From Thermostichus vulcanus str. 'Rupite' (lineage in GTDB: Bacteria; Cyanobacteriota; Cyanobacteriia; Thermostichales; Thermostichaceae), in contig NZ_JAFIRA010000003.1 of NCBI RefSeq assembly GCF_022848905.1, positions 1-64,000 on the forward strand: DNA of 64,000 nucleotides, given 5' to 3'. How positions within the stretch are numbered: the first letter of the stretch is position 1; each line of letters opens with the position of its first letter. Made by a program: the position numbers and the translations under genes. Positions 36,842 through 46,128 of the stretch are shown in pieces. The notes beneath the pieces were generated by a model that searched no databases, had not been told where the DNA came from, and worked only from the letters and a program-made list of their open reading frames with translations.

Positions 36842-38251
36842 TTAACCGGTTACGACCTCTTGCGGGTAGGGTTTCCCTTTCAAGAGTCGCTCCATTTCCG
36901 CTTGCAGATCTTGGGTCAGGGTTTGCACGGCTTGGCGGCGGTTGGCTTGGTAAAGGGGCCAGCGCTCTGAAACCGAGAGGGGATCCCCAATGCTAAAGCG
37001 AGCCAACCGCGGTCCTAAGTTGGGAGGAGCCAATTCGGCGGGGTTTTTTCCCTTAATCCAGGCCAGCAGATTCCAAAGGCGCAGAGCCGTTTCTGCCAAT
37101 CCTTGTAGGCTGGGTTGTTCCGGTACTGGGCGCACCGCAAACACCATCAGGGTTTCCACAAGGCGCATGTGCCAGAGGTGAAAACTAGCCTCAGAAGCAA
37201 CTCGGTTGGCCAAACCCAGCTCCAAGGCTGAGAGGGAGGAAATATCAGGAATATCTTCCCGATAGATCCAAGCCCATCCCGCCTGTTCAATGCGGTGTCG
37301 CCGCTCAATTAAATCCCCTTGAGGTTGCAGGCCAAAATGCTGTTCTGCCACGCGCAGGGCTAGGTCCGATAAGCTCTGTAGACGCGCCAACAGCTCGAGA
37401 TCTTCTGCTGGAGCTTTGCCTACATTAGCTAGATCGGTATTGGGGAGGGCAGGGACGTAAAAACGCTCATAGAAGCGTTGCATCACCTGGATCAGGTGTT
37501 CTCCCAAGCGCAGGATGCGAGCCAGTAGGAACTCTTGGCTGGTATGGGCCGATTTGACCGGCGGGAGCTTACAGTCTGCTTCCATGCGGCTCAGCAGTTT
37601 ATCCAGAGCAGCACGGGGATCCCTTAGGTAATAGTAGCGAAGGCCCACGGGCAGGATCAGAACCTGTTCTGGACGCTCCGCTTTACGCAGATCCTCTACG
37701 GCCCAGAAACCCATCTGGGCCACTCCCGGTTCTAGGGGGTTGAGAAAACCACTCAGTCCATTTACGGCCCCTTCGGGCGCTACCGCTAAGGGATACTGCC
37801 CCGAGACAAACTGCTCCCGAGAACTTTTCAGGCCAGCGCGATCCAATCGGCCCCGCAAAATCGGGATCCCTCCCAAACGGGGTAATCCCCAGGCGGCCAG
37901 GGATCCCAACCATAGAGGCAAACCCCGGTCGTAGACAAACAAAACATGCGGACGGCGCCGAAAACGGATCCCCTGTTGCTGGGCCACCTGCGGCAAGAGA
38001 TGAGAAAACAAGTACATCAAACAGGGGGGATCGTCAAGTGTGGGATGACGAAACGCCACCAACAGGCGAACTTTGCCCGCCTCAAATTGCTCATACAGCC
38101 GAACCAATCTCTCACCCCCTTCCACCTCAACCCGTGGGATCCCTTTGGAGAACCACAGCCAAAAGGGTAAACAGGTTTGCACAAAACTTACCACCCACGG
38201 GGTTAATCGCGGTGGCAAAAACTTGAGGGGAGGCTGAACCGTTTGCTGCAT
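36842..38251 (-). CDS. PlsC-like acyltransferase with long C-terminal extension
   Basis: 469 residues from the ATG at 38251, preceded by AAAGGATCC. The acyltransferase motif H-P-T-L-D-D (HX4D, about residue 72) and the EGAVNG motif lie in the first 200 residues, which resemble 1-acyl-glycerol-3-phosphate acyltransferases. The remaining 260 residues (helical, ending GKPYPQEVVTG) are unusual for PlsC and could be a separate domain. Likely substrates are lysophospholipids or a related acceptor at the membrane. An upstream frame extension to 38389 overlaps the spacer and is unlikely. Confidence 0.75.
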   Translation of the reverse strand: MQQTVQPPLKFLPPRLTPWVVSFVQTCLPFWLWFSKGIPRVEVEGGERLVRLYEQFEAGKVRLLVAFRHPTLDDPPCLMYLFSHLLPQVAQQQGIRFRRRPHVLFVYDRGLPLWLGSLAAWGLPRLGGIPILRGRLDRAGLKSSREQFVSGQYPLAVAPEGAVNGLSGFLNPLEPGVAQMGFWAVEDLRKAERPEQVLILPVGLRYYYLRDPRAALDKLLSRMEADCKLPPVKSAHTSQEFLLARILRLGEHLIQVMQRFYERFYVPALPNTDLANVGKAPAEDLELLARLQSLSDLALRVAEQHFGLQPQGDLIERRHRIEQAGWAWIYREDIPDISSLSALELGLANRVASEASFHLWHMRLVETLMVFAVRPVPEQPSLQGLAETALRLWNLLAWIKGKNPAELAPPNLGPRLARFSIGDPLSVSERWPLYQANRRQAVQTLTQDLQAEMERLLKGKPYPQEVVTG

Positions 38252-38385
38252 AGGGATCCTTTCTAGGGCCAACAGAGTGAATGAACCTAGCCTTTGGATC
38301 CAATCTAAAGAGGGTAAAGACTGAGAGGAGCAGCTCAGTGACAGTTTTCTGTCTGGCCTAACGCTGCCTAGCCCCAAAATAAAGT

Positions 38386-38838
38386 TCAAGCCTCAGCTAC
38401 TTTTTTCTTGCGGCCTCGGGTTGCTTTGGGAGGAGCTTCTTCCGTTGTGGTTGCCTCCTCCATCACCTGACCATTCAAGACTTGCTTGAGGTGAATATGC
38501 TTGTAACCCAACTGAATCTCAAACTCATCACCCGGATGAAGCTGCATTTTTTCGGTGTAAACTGCCCCAATGATCAGTTGACCATTTTTGTGAACACTGA
38601 CCCGAAAGGTTGGCTCACGCCCCCGCTTGTCCCGGCTGGAACCGGGAGTAAGACTCAGACCTTTTGCCGCCAACACCGCATCATAAAACTCATTTAAGTT
38701 GACACGAGGCTTGTTGGTCTTGGTTAGGGTTACATAGCCACATCGCTTCGCCGTTTCCCGGCGCGGAAGATGCCCCAGGGATTCAACCTTCTGAAGCAGA
38801 GCTTTGCCAGTTAAAGGTTGTGGTGGTATATCCGACAT
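38386..38838 (-). CDS. cyAbrB-family transcriptional regulator
   Basis: 150 residues. It has the cyanobacterial AbrB arrangement: an N-terminal part (LTGKALLQKVESLGHLPRRETAKRCGYVT), then the swapped-hairpin DNA-binding AbrB-like region toward the C-terminus (QLHPGDEFEIQLGYKHIHL), and a basic tail (RGRKKKVAEA). cyAbrB proteins (Sll0359/Sll0822 in Synechocystis) bind DNA broadly and tune carbon/nitrogen and hydrogenase genes; I cannot decide which paralogue this is. It sits between PlsC and an old yellow enzyme gene on the same strand. Confidence 0.9.
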   Translation of the reverse strand: MSDIPPQPLTGKALLQKVESLGHLPRRETAKRCGYVTLTKTNKPRVNLNEFYDAVLAAKGLSLTPGSSRDKRGREPTFRVSVHKNGQLIIGAVYTEKMQLHPGDEFEIQLGYKHIHLKQVLNGQVMEEATTTEEAPPKATRGRKKKVAEA

Positions 38839-38866
38839 TTCTTAATGTCCTACATCCTTCTCTAAA

Positions 38867-38894
38867 ATCATAGCCTCCGAATGTCCTTCTGCAA
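38867..38894 (-). promoter_or_regulatory. Candidate sigma-70-type promoter of the cyAbrB gene
   Basis: On the minus strand, TATGAT (38872-38867) matches the -10 consensus in five of six positions, and TTGCAG (38894-38889) lies 16 bases upstream as a weak -35. Transcription would start near 38860, leaving a leader of about 22 bases before the ATG at 38838. Confidence 0.4.
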
Positions 38895-39023
38895 CCAAAA
38901 GTCTGAAGCATTTTTTTGAGGACAAGTTTTCCTGCTCTTGCGTGAAGCAAGAGACCGGAAGGGAAAGATTCTTGTGAGCTGGCGTTCCCGCTCTTACCAA
39001 AAGGTGGTAGGGGCAAAAAGAAC

Positions 39024-40139
39024 TCAAGCGCCGAAGGCCGCTGCTGCTTTTGTTGGGTTCAGGGTTGGGTAATCGATATAACCCTTTGGCCCTTCCGTGT
39101 AGTAGGTGGATCGATCCACAGGATTCAGTTGGGATCCCTGGGCAAAGCGTTGTGGCAGATCGGGATTGGCAATAAAAAGTCGCCCAAACGAGACGAGATC
39201 TGCCCCTTGACGCGCCAGAACCTGGTTGGCTTTTTCGTAGTCATAGCCGCCATTCACCATCAAATTGCCTCGATAGAGGGGGCGAAAGATCGCGGTTGGG
39301 ATCAGAGTGCCTCCGTGGCGTAAATCCGATTCGCCGGTCTCCATGATTTGTAAATGGGAGAGCGGAAAGTGGTTCAGTTGCTCAACCACGTAGCTAAAGG
39401 TGCGAATCGGATCGGAATCCGCCATGTTGTGGTAGGTGTTGCTTGGAGACAGTTTAATTCCCACTCGTCCAGCGCCCCAAACCCCAATCACCGCCTCTGT
39501 GACTTCCAGCAGAAAGCGAGCCCGATTTTCCAAAGAACCGCCATACAGATCGGTACGGTGATTGCTGTTGTCTTGCAGGAATTGGTCGAAAAGATAGCCA
39601 AAAGCAGCATGAAGCTCAATGCCATCAAACCCAGCCCGGCGGGCATTTTCGGCTCCTTTGCGGAAGTCTAGGATAAGCTGGGCAATTTCTTCGGTTTCTA
39701 AGGGGCGCGGGGTGACATAGGGATGCTGGCTGCCATCAGCCAAGGTGACATGGCCTGTAGCGGCAATGGCTGAAGGAGCAACGGGCAATTGACCCTGTTC
39801 TTGCAACAGAGGGTGCGACAGCCGTCCCACATGCCACAGTTGCAAAAAGATGCGTCCCCCCGCTTGATGGACTGCTGTGGTCACCTGTTGCCACCCTGCC
39901 ACCTGGGCATCGCTGTAAATACCGGGTGTGCGAGGATACCCTACCCCTTGGGGAGACACTTGAGTGGCCTCGGCAATGATCAGTCCGGCACTAGCCCGTT
40001 GACTGTAGTAGAGGGCGTTCAAGGAAGTGGGAACATTGCCTGCTCCCGCTCGGCAGCGTGTCAGGGCCGCCATGACGATGCGGTTGGGCAACGGTACGGC
40101 TCCCATCTGGAAGGGAGTAAACAGATCGGGGGTGACCAT
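39024..40139 (-). CDS. Old yellow enzyme-type NADH:flavin oxidoreductase/alkene reductase
   Basis: 371 residues from the ATG at 40139. FMN-binding barrel with typical motifs: PLPNRIVMAALTRCRA, LWHVGRLSHP, GFDGIELHAAFGYLFDQFL with DNSNHRTDLYGGSLENRARF, and the C-terminal NGGYD..LVSFGR phosphate-binding part. The enzymes reduce activated C=C bonds of enals, enones, nitro compounds or quinones at the expense of NAD(P)H. Probably a stress or xenobiotic detoxification function. Starts 113 bases downstream of the P-type ATPase on the same strand. Confidence 0.92.
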   Translation of the reverse strand: MVTPDLFTPFQMGAVPLPNRIVMAALTRCRAGAGNVPTSLNALYYSQRASAGLIIAEATQVSPQGVGYPRTPGIYSDAQVAGWQQVTTAVHQAGGRIFLQLWHVGRLSHPLLQEQGQLPVAPSAIAATGHVTLADGSQHPYVTPRPLETEEIAQLILDFRKGAENARRAGFDGIELHAAFGYLFDQFLQDNSNHRTDLYGGSLENRARFLLEVTEAVIGVWGAGRVGIKLSPSNTYHNMADSDPIRTFSYVVEQLNHFPLSHLQIMETGESDLRHGGTLIPTAIFRPLYRGNLMVNGGYDYEKANQVLARQGADLVSFGRLFIANPDLPQRFAQGSQLNPVDRSTYYTEGPKGYIDYPTLNPTKAAAAFGA

Positions 40140-40252
40140 AGGGCGAACTTCTGAACTACAGCCCTGCAGTGTAGAGGGCAACAGTCCAAAGAAGCTGTAG
40201 CCAGGGATCCCCTCCTCAATCGCAGCCGAAGGCACTGGTTAGGGACTTATAC

Positions 40253-43021
40253 TTAATTGGGATCCACGCGATTGGCCACCGCTGAGACAACGATCATCGG
40301 CAAGCTCACCGCCAGGCAAATGCCCCATTGCCCCCAAGACAGCGGTGCGGTGTCGAAGATGATGTTAAACAGGCTCCATTGGCTGAACAGGATCTGGAGC
40401 AGGATTGCCCCCCCAATGCCAATGGCGATGGCGGCTGTATCCATAAGGCGTTCGTGTTGTTCCAACTGGCTGGCACGCCCCCGGCCCAACAGGGTGGGAA
40501 TGGCTTGGCTGAGACTAAGCAAATAGAAGATTCGCCCCATCACCAAGGCTTGAATAGCCATCGAACGGGCGAGATCGATATTGCCGGTCGTTTGCTCGAT
40601 GTACTCGAAGATGCCAAAAATGAGGATCCAGTTGAAGACTGAGACCAACAGAATCCGTTGCAACAGCTTGGGGGAGAGCAAATTGGCCTTCGGATCCCGG
40701 GGGGGACGGGTCATTTCGCGGCCTGTACTCGGCTCGAAGGAGAGGGGCACCGTCATGGTGATGGAGTTAATCATGTTCAGCCACAACACCTGAATGGCCA
40801 GAATCGGCAGCTCACGGCCCAGGAGCACGCTGAGCAGGATCGTCATCGATTCCCCCCCATTCACTGGCAGGATGAAGGCGATGGCTTTGAGGAGATTGTT
40901 GTAGACGGTGCGCCCCTCTTCCACTGCCGCTTCGATGGAGGCAAAATTGTCATCCGTCAGAATCATGTCGGCAGCCGCCTTGGCCACCTCTGTACCGCTG
41001 CGCCCCATGGCAATACCGACATCTGCTTGTTTCAGGGCGGGCGCATCATTAACCCCATCTCCGGTCATGGCGACAATCTGCCCCCGCGATTGCAGCGCTT
41101 CCACCAGGCGCAGTTTTTGTTCCGGGATCACCCGCGCAAAGACGGATCCCTGGTTGGCTGCCTCCACAAATTCTTCTGGGCTTAACTGCTCCAGATCCCG
41201 GCCACTGTAGGCTTGTACCGCCTGTCCTGCCCCCAAGCCCATCTGTTCGGCAATTGCTTGGGCGGTGAGAACGTGGTCGCCGGTAATCATCTTGACTTGG
41301 ATCCCGGCAGACTGACAGGAACGAACGGCGGCGATGGCCTCTTGCCGGGGTGGATCGATCATCCCTTGTAACCCGAGAAAGGTCAGGCCAGATTCGATGT
41401 CCTTATGGTCGAGTGTCTCCTGCGTGGGAGGAACGATCTTCTGAGCGAAGGCCAAGACCCGCAATCCCTGACGGGCCAGGTAATCCGCCTGTTGCCAAAT
41501 TCGATCCCCCTCAATCGGTTGGATGTCTCCCTGTGAACCCAGTTCCGTTTGGCAGCGCTTTAGCAGCGCTTCCAGGGATCCCTTGACGTAAATACAGTGC
41601 TCATCTGGCCCGAGCCGATGGAGGCTGGCCATGTATTGAAACTGAGACTCGAAGGGAATGCTATCGAGGCGGGGATAGCGCCGCTGCAGCTCTTCCACTT
41701 CCATAGCCACCTTTTGCCCCACCACGATCAGGGCCGCTTCTGTGGGATCCCCCACCACCTCCAGTTGGCCGTTGTCCTTGAGTTTCAGCCGCGTATCATT
41801 ACACAGGCATCCGGTCAGCAGACAAGCCTGTAGACCAGGCAAAGATTGTGGATGCACCGCAGTAGCGGTCTCGGGTTGGAGGATTTGGCCCTGCGGGCTG
41901 TAGCCTGTCCCTGTCACCCGATACAGCTCGCCCCCAGCGTAGATGGCCTGCACCGTCATTTGATTCTCGGTGAGCGTGCCGGTTTTGTCAGAACAAATCA
42001 CGGTGGCACTGCCCAAGGTTTCCACAGCCGGCAGTTTGCGAATGATGGCATGTCGTTGCGCCATCCGCGAGACCCCAATCGCCAAGGTTACCGTCACCAC
42101 TGCTGGCAAGCCTTCGGGAATGGCACTCACCGCCAAGGCCACCGCCGCCTCGAACATGGTCACCGCCTCTTGCCCTTGCACCAGCCCAACTGCAAAGGTG
42201 ACCCCAGCTAGGGTGAGAATGATCTTGAGCAACATCAGGCTAAATTGCTCAAACTTGCGGGTGAGGGGGGTTTCCAGGGATCCCCCCTTTTCGATCAGCC
42301 CCGAGATGCGGCCCGTTTGGGTATCGTTGCCAATGGCCACCACCAAGCCCATCCCCTGGCCAAAGGTGACGAAGCTACCGGCATAGGCCATGTTCTGTCG
42401 ATCAGCAAGGGGGGTATCTTCCGGTAGGGATCCCGTCTGCTTTTCTACTGGTACCGATTCGCCGGTGAGGGCGGATTCATCCACTTGTAAATTGCGCACA
42501 CTCAACAGGCGCAGATCTGCAGGGACTTTATCCCCCGAGGCCAACAGCACCACATCCCCCGGCACCAACTCCCGCGAGGGTACCTTGAGTTTTTGCCCTC
42601 CCCGTATCACGGTTGCTTCTGTCGTCACCGACTGGGCCAGAGCTGAGATGGCTTCTTCCGCTTTCGCCTCTTGGATGTAGCCGATGATGGCGTTGATCAG
42701 CACCACCCCCCAAATCACAATGGCGTTACGCCAGGATCCCAGGAAGGCTTTGATGGTACCCGCCACCATCAGAATGTAGAGGAGCGACTGGTTGAATTGC
42801 AGTAAAAACCGCATCCAGGCAGGAGTTGCCGCCTTGGCCTTCAGTTCATTGGGGCCGTACTGTTCCTGTCGCTCCTTCACCAGCGCCGGGCTTAAGCCCG
42901 TTTCCGAAAGGGTGGCCAGGGATCCCGATGTCCCGGTGATTTGCTGGATGACCTCCAGTTCTGACAAAGTGTGCCAATTGAGGGTGGGTAAAGTCAGGGG
43001 AGCGGGGGCCGAGCTTGGCAT
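40253..43021 (-). CDS. Cation-transporting P-type ATPase (P2A, Ca-ATPase/PacL-like)
   Basis: 922 residues from the ATG at 43021, with GGAG upstream. N-terminal cation-ATPase domain, actuator TGES motif (ESALTGESVPVEKQ), phosphorylation site CSDKTGTLTENQMT, nucleotide-binding and hinge motifs (MTGDGVNDAPALKQADVGIAMG) are all intact. The TM4 sequence A-I-P-E-G-L-P and the six C-terminal helices fit SERCA-like Ca or Mn pumps such as PacL. Likely exports Ca2+ (or Mn2+). Ion specificity is inferred from family motifs only. Confidence 0.92.
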   Translation of the reverse strand: MPSSAPAPLTLPTLNWHTLSELEVIQQITGTSGSLATLSETGLSPALVKERQEQYGPNELKAKAATPAWMRFLLQFNQSLLYILMVAGTIKAFLGSWRNAIVIWGVVLINAIIGYIQEAKAEEAISALAQSVTTEATVIRGGQKLKVPSRELVPGDVVLLASGDKVPADLRLLSVRNLQVDESALTGESVPVEKQTGSLPEDTPLADRQNMAYAGSFVTFGQGMGLVVAIGNDTQTGRISGLIEKGGSLETPLTRKFEQFSLMLLKIILTLAGVTFAVGLVQGQEAVTMFEAAVALAVSAIPEGLPAVVTVTLAIGVSRMAQRHAIIRKLPAVETLGSATVICSDKTGTLTENQMTVQAIYAGGELYRVTGTGYSPQGQILQPETATAVHPQSLPGLQACLLTGCLCNDTRLKLKDNGQLEVVGDPTEAALIVVGQKVAMEVEELQRRYPRLDSIPFESQFQYMASLHRLGPDEHCIYVKGSLEALLKRCQTELGSQGDIQPIEGDRIWQQADYLARQGLRVLAFAQKIVPPTQETLDHKDIESGLTFLGLQGMIDPPRQEAIAAVRSCQSAGIQVKMITGDHVLTAQAIAEQMGLGAGQAVQAYSGRDLEQLSPEEFVEAANQGSVFARVIPEQKLRLVEALQSRGQIVAMTGDGVNDAPALKQADVGIAMGRSGTEVAKAAADMILTDDNFASIEAAVEEGRTVYNNLLKAIAFILPVNGGESMTILLSVLLGRELPILAIQVLWLNMINSITMTVPLSFEPSTGREMTRPPRDPKANLLSPKLLQRILLVSVFNWILIFGIFEYIEQTTGNIDLARSMAIQALVMGRIFYLLSLSQAIPTLLGRGRASQLEQHERLMDTAAIAIGIGGAILLQILFSQWSLFNIIFDTAPLSWGQWGICLAVSLPMIVVSAVANRVDPN

Positions 43022-43258
43022 AGAGCTGTCTCCAGTCCGACACAACAAGATTGGGGCTCGAATGTCTGTTTTTGCCCTTAAGACGTAACAGTTAGCCTAA
43101 CGGATGATACCAGACTGTTAAAGTCAAGCTGCTGACCTGAGGGTGCAATCCATCCTGTAATCAATCCGGTAAATTTAACCAGAACAAGAGTGTCAAGGGC
43201 TACATGGTAAGGATCCCAGCAGTATCTTCGCTATTTGCTGCAATCGGCTCATTTGCCC

Positions 43259-44863
43259 TCAAAGACAAGCATTCATTTTTTTCAGTACCACCTGATCCAA
43301 CAGCAACAAAGCGGAGCGTAAACCCCCCGCATACCCCCAAAAGAAACCGATGGGTAAATGCCCCTTTGCCGCCTGTAAAGAGGTATTCAGCTCGTCATAG
43401 CCCAGCCAGCGGCCTTGCACCCACCAACCTACTTTTTCCGCCATCTGTTCTTCACGGGGAAGAGCACCACTTCTCCCTGTGAACGTCCCACTTGGGCCCA
43501 AGCCTTGCCACAACTGCTTTTGCACACTGAAGCCGAAGCGCCCCAGACTGGTTTGCACCCAAAATTGGTCGATCAGGCGCAACATCGGGCAAGGAAAAGC
43601 CTGAATGTCTTCCAGGGCAAAGTAGCCGGTGGTGGAGCGGCCACTGAGTTTCAACATCAGGGCCGATGTCCAGCGATCCGCCTCTCTCCATTGCCCGGCT
43701 TGCAGCCGATCCCATAATCCTTGAAACGCAGGAGCTGCTTCACCAACCCATTCTTGCCAGGGGGACGTGACCGGGTTTGCTGCTGGCTGGGATCCCCTTG
43801 GGCCAAAGTCCGGCCCCATCTGTACTTCTGGAAATACAAGAGATCCGGGATCCGGGGCCATTTTCACCGTGGCGGGGGTGGGCGGCGCAACGATGCGTTC
43901 CAGCTCCTCCGCAGAATGCTCTATCAGCAACCGTTCCAATTCATCTTCAGGTTTGGCCAGGATTTGCTGCAATTCCTGGAGATCGCGGGTTTGGATCCCG
44001 ATCCCCGGGTGGGGCTTACCCTGTTGGATCCCTGCAGAAGTATCAGAAGGCTCTTCGACAAGCAGTTGCAGCCACTCTGCGATGGTTTGTGGGCGCTCCT
44101 CCCATTTCAAAGCCATCCCCTGCTCAATCGCTCGGCTCACCCGGCCAGGAATATCGGGGTTCAGCCGTTGGGGTGGATCCAGCTCCCGGCCTGTGGCTCG
44201 TACCGGCGCACACAGGGGTACCATTCCAGTCAGCAGTGTGTAGAGGGTAGCGGCTAGGGCATAGACATCGATAAAGGCTCCCCGACGGCGCCAGGTATCG
44301 TATTGCTCCAAAGGGGCATAGCCATCGGTACCTAAGGAAGTGTGCCGCTGCAGGATCCCTTGAGCAAAGCCTCGGGCCAAGCCAAAGTCAATCAACACCG
44401 CCTGTTTAGACTCAGCCCGCACCATAATGTTGGCAGGTTTCACATCCCGATGCAGGATCCCTTGCTCATGCAAGGCGCTGAGGGCGGATCCCACCTCTTG
44501 GGTGAAGCGCAGTGCTTCCGGCAAGGGCAGTGGCCCCGTTTGACGCAGGAGCTGATGCAGGGTTTGGCCGCGAATAAACTCCATGACGATGCACCAGCGT
44601 TCCCCTTCGCGGATCACCTCCTCCACCTTGACCACATGGGGGTGACGGCAGCGGGCCAACTGGAGGGCCTCGTTCATGAAACTCTGCTCAAAGCGCGGAT
44701 AGTCGGGATCCCGGGCAATACTATCGTTCAAGACCTTGATCACCACCTGGTCAGCACGGAAGTTGTCCCAGGCACAGTAGGTGATGCCAAAGCCGCCCTC
44801 CCCTAGGATCGACTCAATGCGATAGCGCCCCTCCTGTAGTTTCTCCCCGACTGCCCAAGCCAT
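43259..44863 (-). CDS. Serine/threonine protein kinase fused to a GUN4 domain
   Basis: 534 residues. Kinase domain (about 1-270): P-loop GEGGFGITYCAWD, VVIKVL lysine, catalytic loop HRDVKPANIM and DFGLARG. A linker of about 95 residues leads to a C-terminal GUN4 domain (about 369-515): GQWREADRWTSALMLKLSG, GYFALEDIQAFPCPMLRLID and LGRFGFSVQKQLW. GUN4 binds (Mg-)protoporphyrin and activates Mg-chelatase; kinase-GUN4 fusions occur in cyanobacteria and could couple phosphorylation to tetrapyrrole status. The gene starts 40 bases after the PPK2 stop, so the two are probably one operon. The last 30 residues (GGLRSALLLLDQVVL) are hydrophobic. Confidence 0.9.
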   Translation of the reverse strand: MAWAVGEKLQEGRYRIESILGEGGFGITYCAWDNFRADQVVIKVLNDSIARDPDYPRFEQSFMNEALQLARCRHPHVVKVEEVIREGERWCIVMEFIRGQTLHQLLRQTGPLPLPEALRFTQEVGSALSALHEQGILHRDVKPANIMVRAESKQAVLIDFGLARGFAQGILQRHTSLGTDGYAPLEQYDTWRRRGAFIDVYALAATLYTLLTGMVPLCAPVRATGRELDPPQRLNPDIPGRVSRAIEQGMALKWEERPQTIAEWLQLLVEEPSDTSAGIQQGKPHPGIGIQTRDLQELQQILAKPEDELERLLIEHSAEELERIVAPPTPATVKMAPDPGSLVFPEVQMGPDFGPRGSQPAANPVTSPWQEWVGEAAPAFQGLWDRLQAGQWREADRWTSALMLKLSGRSTTGYFALEDIQAFPCPMLRLIDQFWVQTSLGRFGFSVQKQLWQGLGPSGTFTGRSGALPREEQMAEKVGWWVQGRWLGYDELNTSLQAAKGHLPIGFFWGYAGGLRSALLLLDQVVLKKMNACL

Positions 44864-44903
44864 ACCCAGTTCCCCGCTCTGGGGCTATTCTGTCACAGGC
44901 TTC

Positions 44904-45764
44904 TCAGTACACCTGCGGCACGTAGAACTGTTCGTTGCGGGGTGGGCGCTGATAATGTCCCCCTTCCTTGCGAGGTGGTAGCTCCACAGCCTCAGGGATC
45001 AGATCTTCGTAGGGGATCTTGCTGAGGATGTGGTGAATGCAGTTGAGGCGGGCACGGCGTTTGTCGTCAGCTTCCACCGTAAACCACGGGGCTTCAGGAA
45101 TATTGGTGTGGGCCAGCATCGTGTCTTTGGCTTGGGAATATTCCACCCAACGGTTACGGGACTCAATATCCATGGGACTGAGCTTCCAGCGCTTAAGGGG
45201 ATCGTTAACCCGCTTTTGGAAGCGCCGTTCCTGTTCGTCATCACTGACGGAAAACCAATATTTCAAAAGAATAATATCGGAGCGCACCAGCATTCGCTCA
45301 AACTCGGGGCAGGAGCGCATGAACTCCTGATACTCCTCTTCGGTGCAAAAGCCCATCACTTTCTCCACCCCAGCCCGGTTGTACCAACTGCGGTCAAAGA
45401 TGACAATCTCTCCGGCAGCAGGCAAATGGGCTACATAGCGCTGAAAGTACCACTGGGTTTGCTCCCGATCCGACGGTACCCCTAAGGCCACCACCCGACA
45501 GCCGCGTGGATTCAACGGTTGGGTCAGGGTAGTGATCATGCCCCCCTTCCCAGCGGCATCTCGCCCCTCAAAGATGATCACCACCTTCAATCCTTTGTGC
45601 TTTACCCAGTACTGCAGCTTCACCAGCTCCACTTTCAAAGGGAACAACTCCCGCTCATAATCCTTTTGCGAGAGTTTGCGACGCTTGGGGCCCGGCTGCC
45701 CAGGGAAAAAAGTGGGTTTCGGGATCCCGGTGGCTTTGAGACGCTTCTTTTTGCCCTTGGCCAT
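44904..45764 (-). CDS. ppk2: Polyphosphate kinase 2 (PPK2)
   Basis: 286 residues from the ATG at 45764 (GAGG eight bases upstream); a TTG at 45848 would add 28 Ser/Pro-rich residues. Walker A EGRDAAGKGGMI, Walker B region FDRSWYNRAGVEKVM and the lid KRWKLSPMD mark a single-domain PPK2. These enzymes use polyphosphate to phosphorylate nucleoside di- or monophosphates, or the reverse. The basic N-terminus (KGKKKRLK) may bind polyphosphate. The kinase-GUN4 gene follows 40 bases downstream. Confidence 0.92.
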   Translation of the reverse strand: MAKGKKKRLKATGIPKPTFFPGQPGPKRRKLSQKDYERELFPLKVELVKLQYWVKHKGLKVVIIFEGRDAAGKGGMITTLTQPLNPRGCRVVALGVPSDREQTQWYFQRYVAHLPAAGEIVIFDRSWYNRAGVEKVMGFCTEEEYQEFMRSCPEFERMLVRSDIILLKYWFSVSDDEQERRFQKRVNDPLKRWKLSPMDIESRNRWVEYSQAKDTMLAHTNIPEAPWFTVEADDKRRARLNCIHHILSKIPYEDLIPEAVELPPRKEGGHYQRPPRNEQFYVPQVY

Positions 45765-46128
45765 GGGTTTTGCCTCGGGGGTAGAGGGCAGGAGAATCGG
45801 TTGGGAATCCGGTTCAGGGGTCACGTGGCTACTCCGACTAAAGGACAAGCACTGACTCTATGAAGCCAGATCTAACTCGGGATCCCACCCTAGCTCAACA
45901 AACTGTCATGCTGTTGAACCCTGATGTAGGGCAAACACCTGACAACAGCCCGCCAGAGTTGGGGCGCAGATTGAGTTGGACTGCCGAGCAAATAAAGCTT
46001 CTCAACAAGCAATCGCCAATAACAATGAGCTATTACGGCTGTCTCTTACCCATTTACTACAACAAGCCATTGAACAACTGACATCCTCCTGACGCTGACC
46101 CTAACGGGTACAGCACGGGGTTCCTCCT
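45765..46128. other. Spacer between PPK2 and tnpB remnant, with transposon-end hairpin
   Basis: 364 bases. A 73-codon frame (45860-46081) exists but has weak coding character and no ribosome site. The part nearest the tnpB remnant holds its downstream hairpin (46094-46114). PPK2 promoter elements should be near 45770-45870; none is convincing. Confidence 0.4.
46094..46114. repeat. IS200/IS605-type imperfect hairpin, copy A (3' of tnpB remnant)
   Basis: GCTG-ACCC-TAAC-GGGT-A-CAGC folds into an eight-pair stem with a four-base loop and one bulged A. It begins 15 bases beyond the tnpB stop at 46129, the place where IS200/IS605-family elements carry their right-end hairpin and guide-RNA scaffold. 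Copies B (46932) and C (53148) share the design. Confidence 0.6.

Noticed and set aside
43204-43482. 92-codon plus-strand frame at the end of the kinase-GUN4 gene
   Set aside because: Mostly antisense to a strongly supported kinase gene, with composition of a shadow frame.
45860-46081. 73-codon plus-strand frame between PPK2 and the tnpB remnant
   Set aside because: No ribosome site, no recognisable motif, and it lies in a spacer with transposon debris; coding support too weak.
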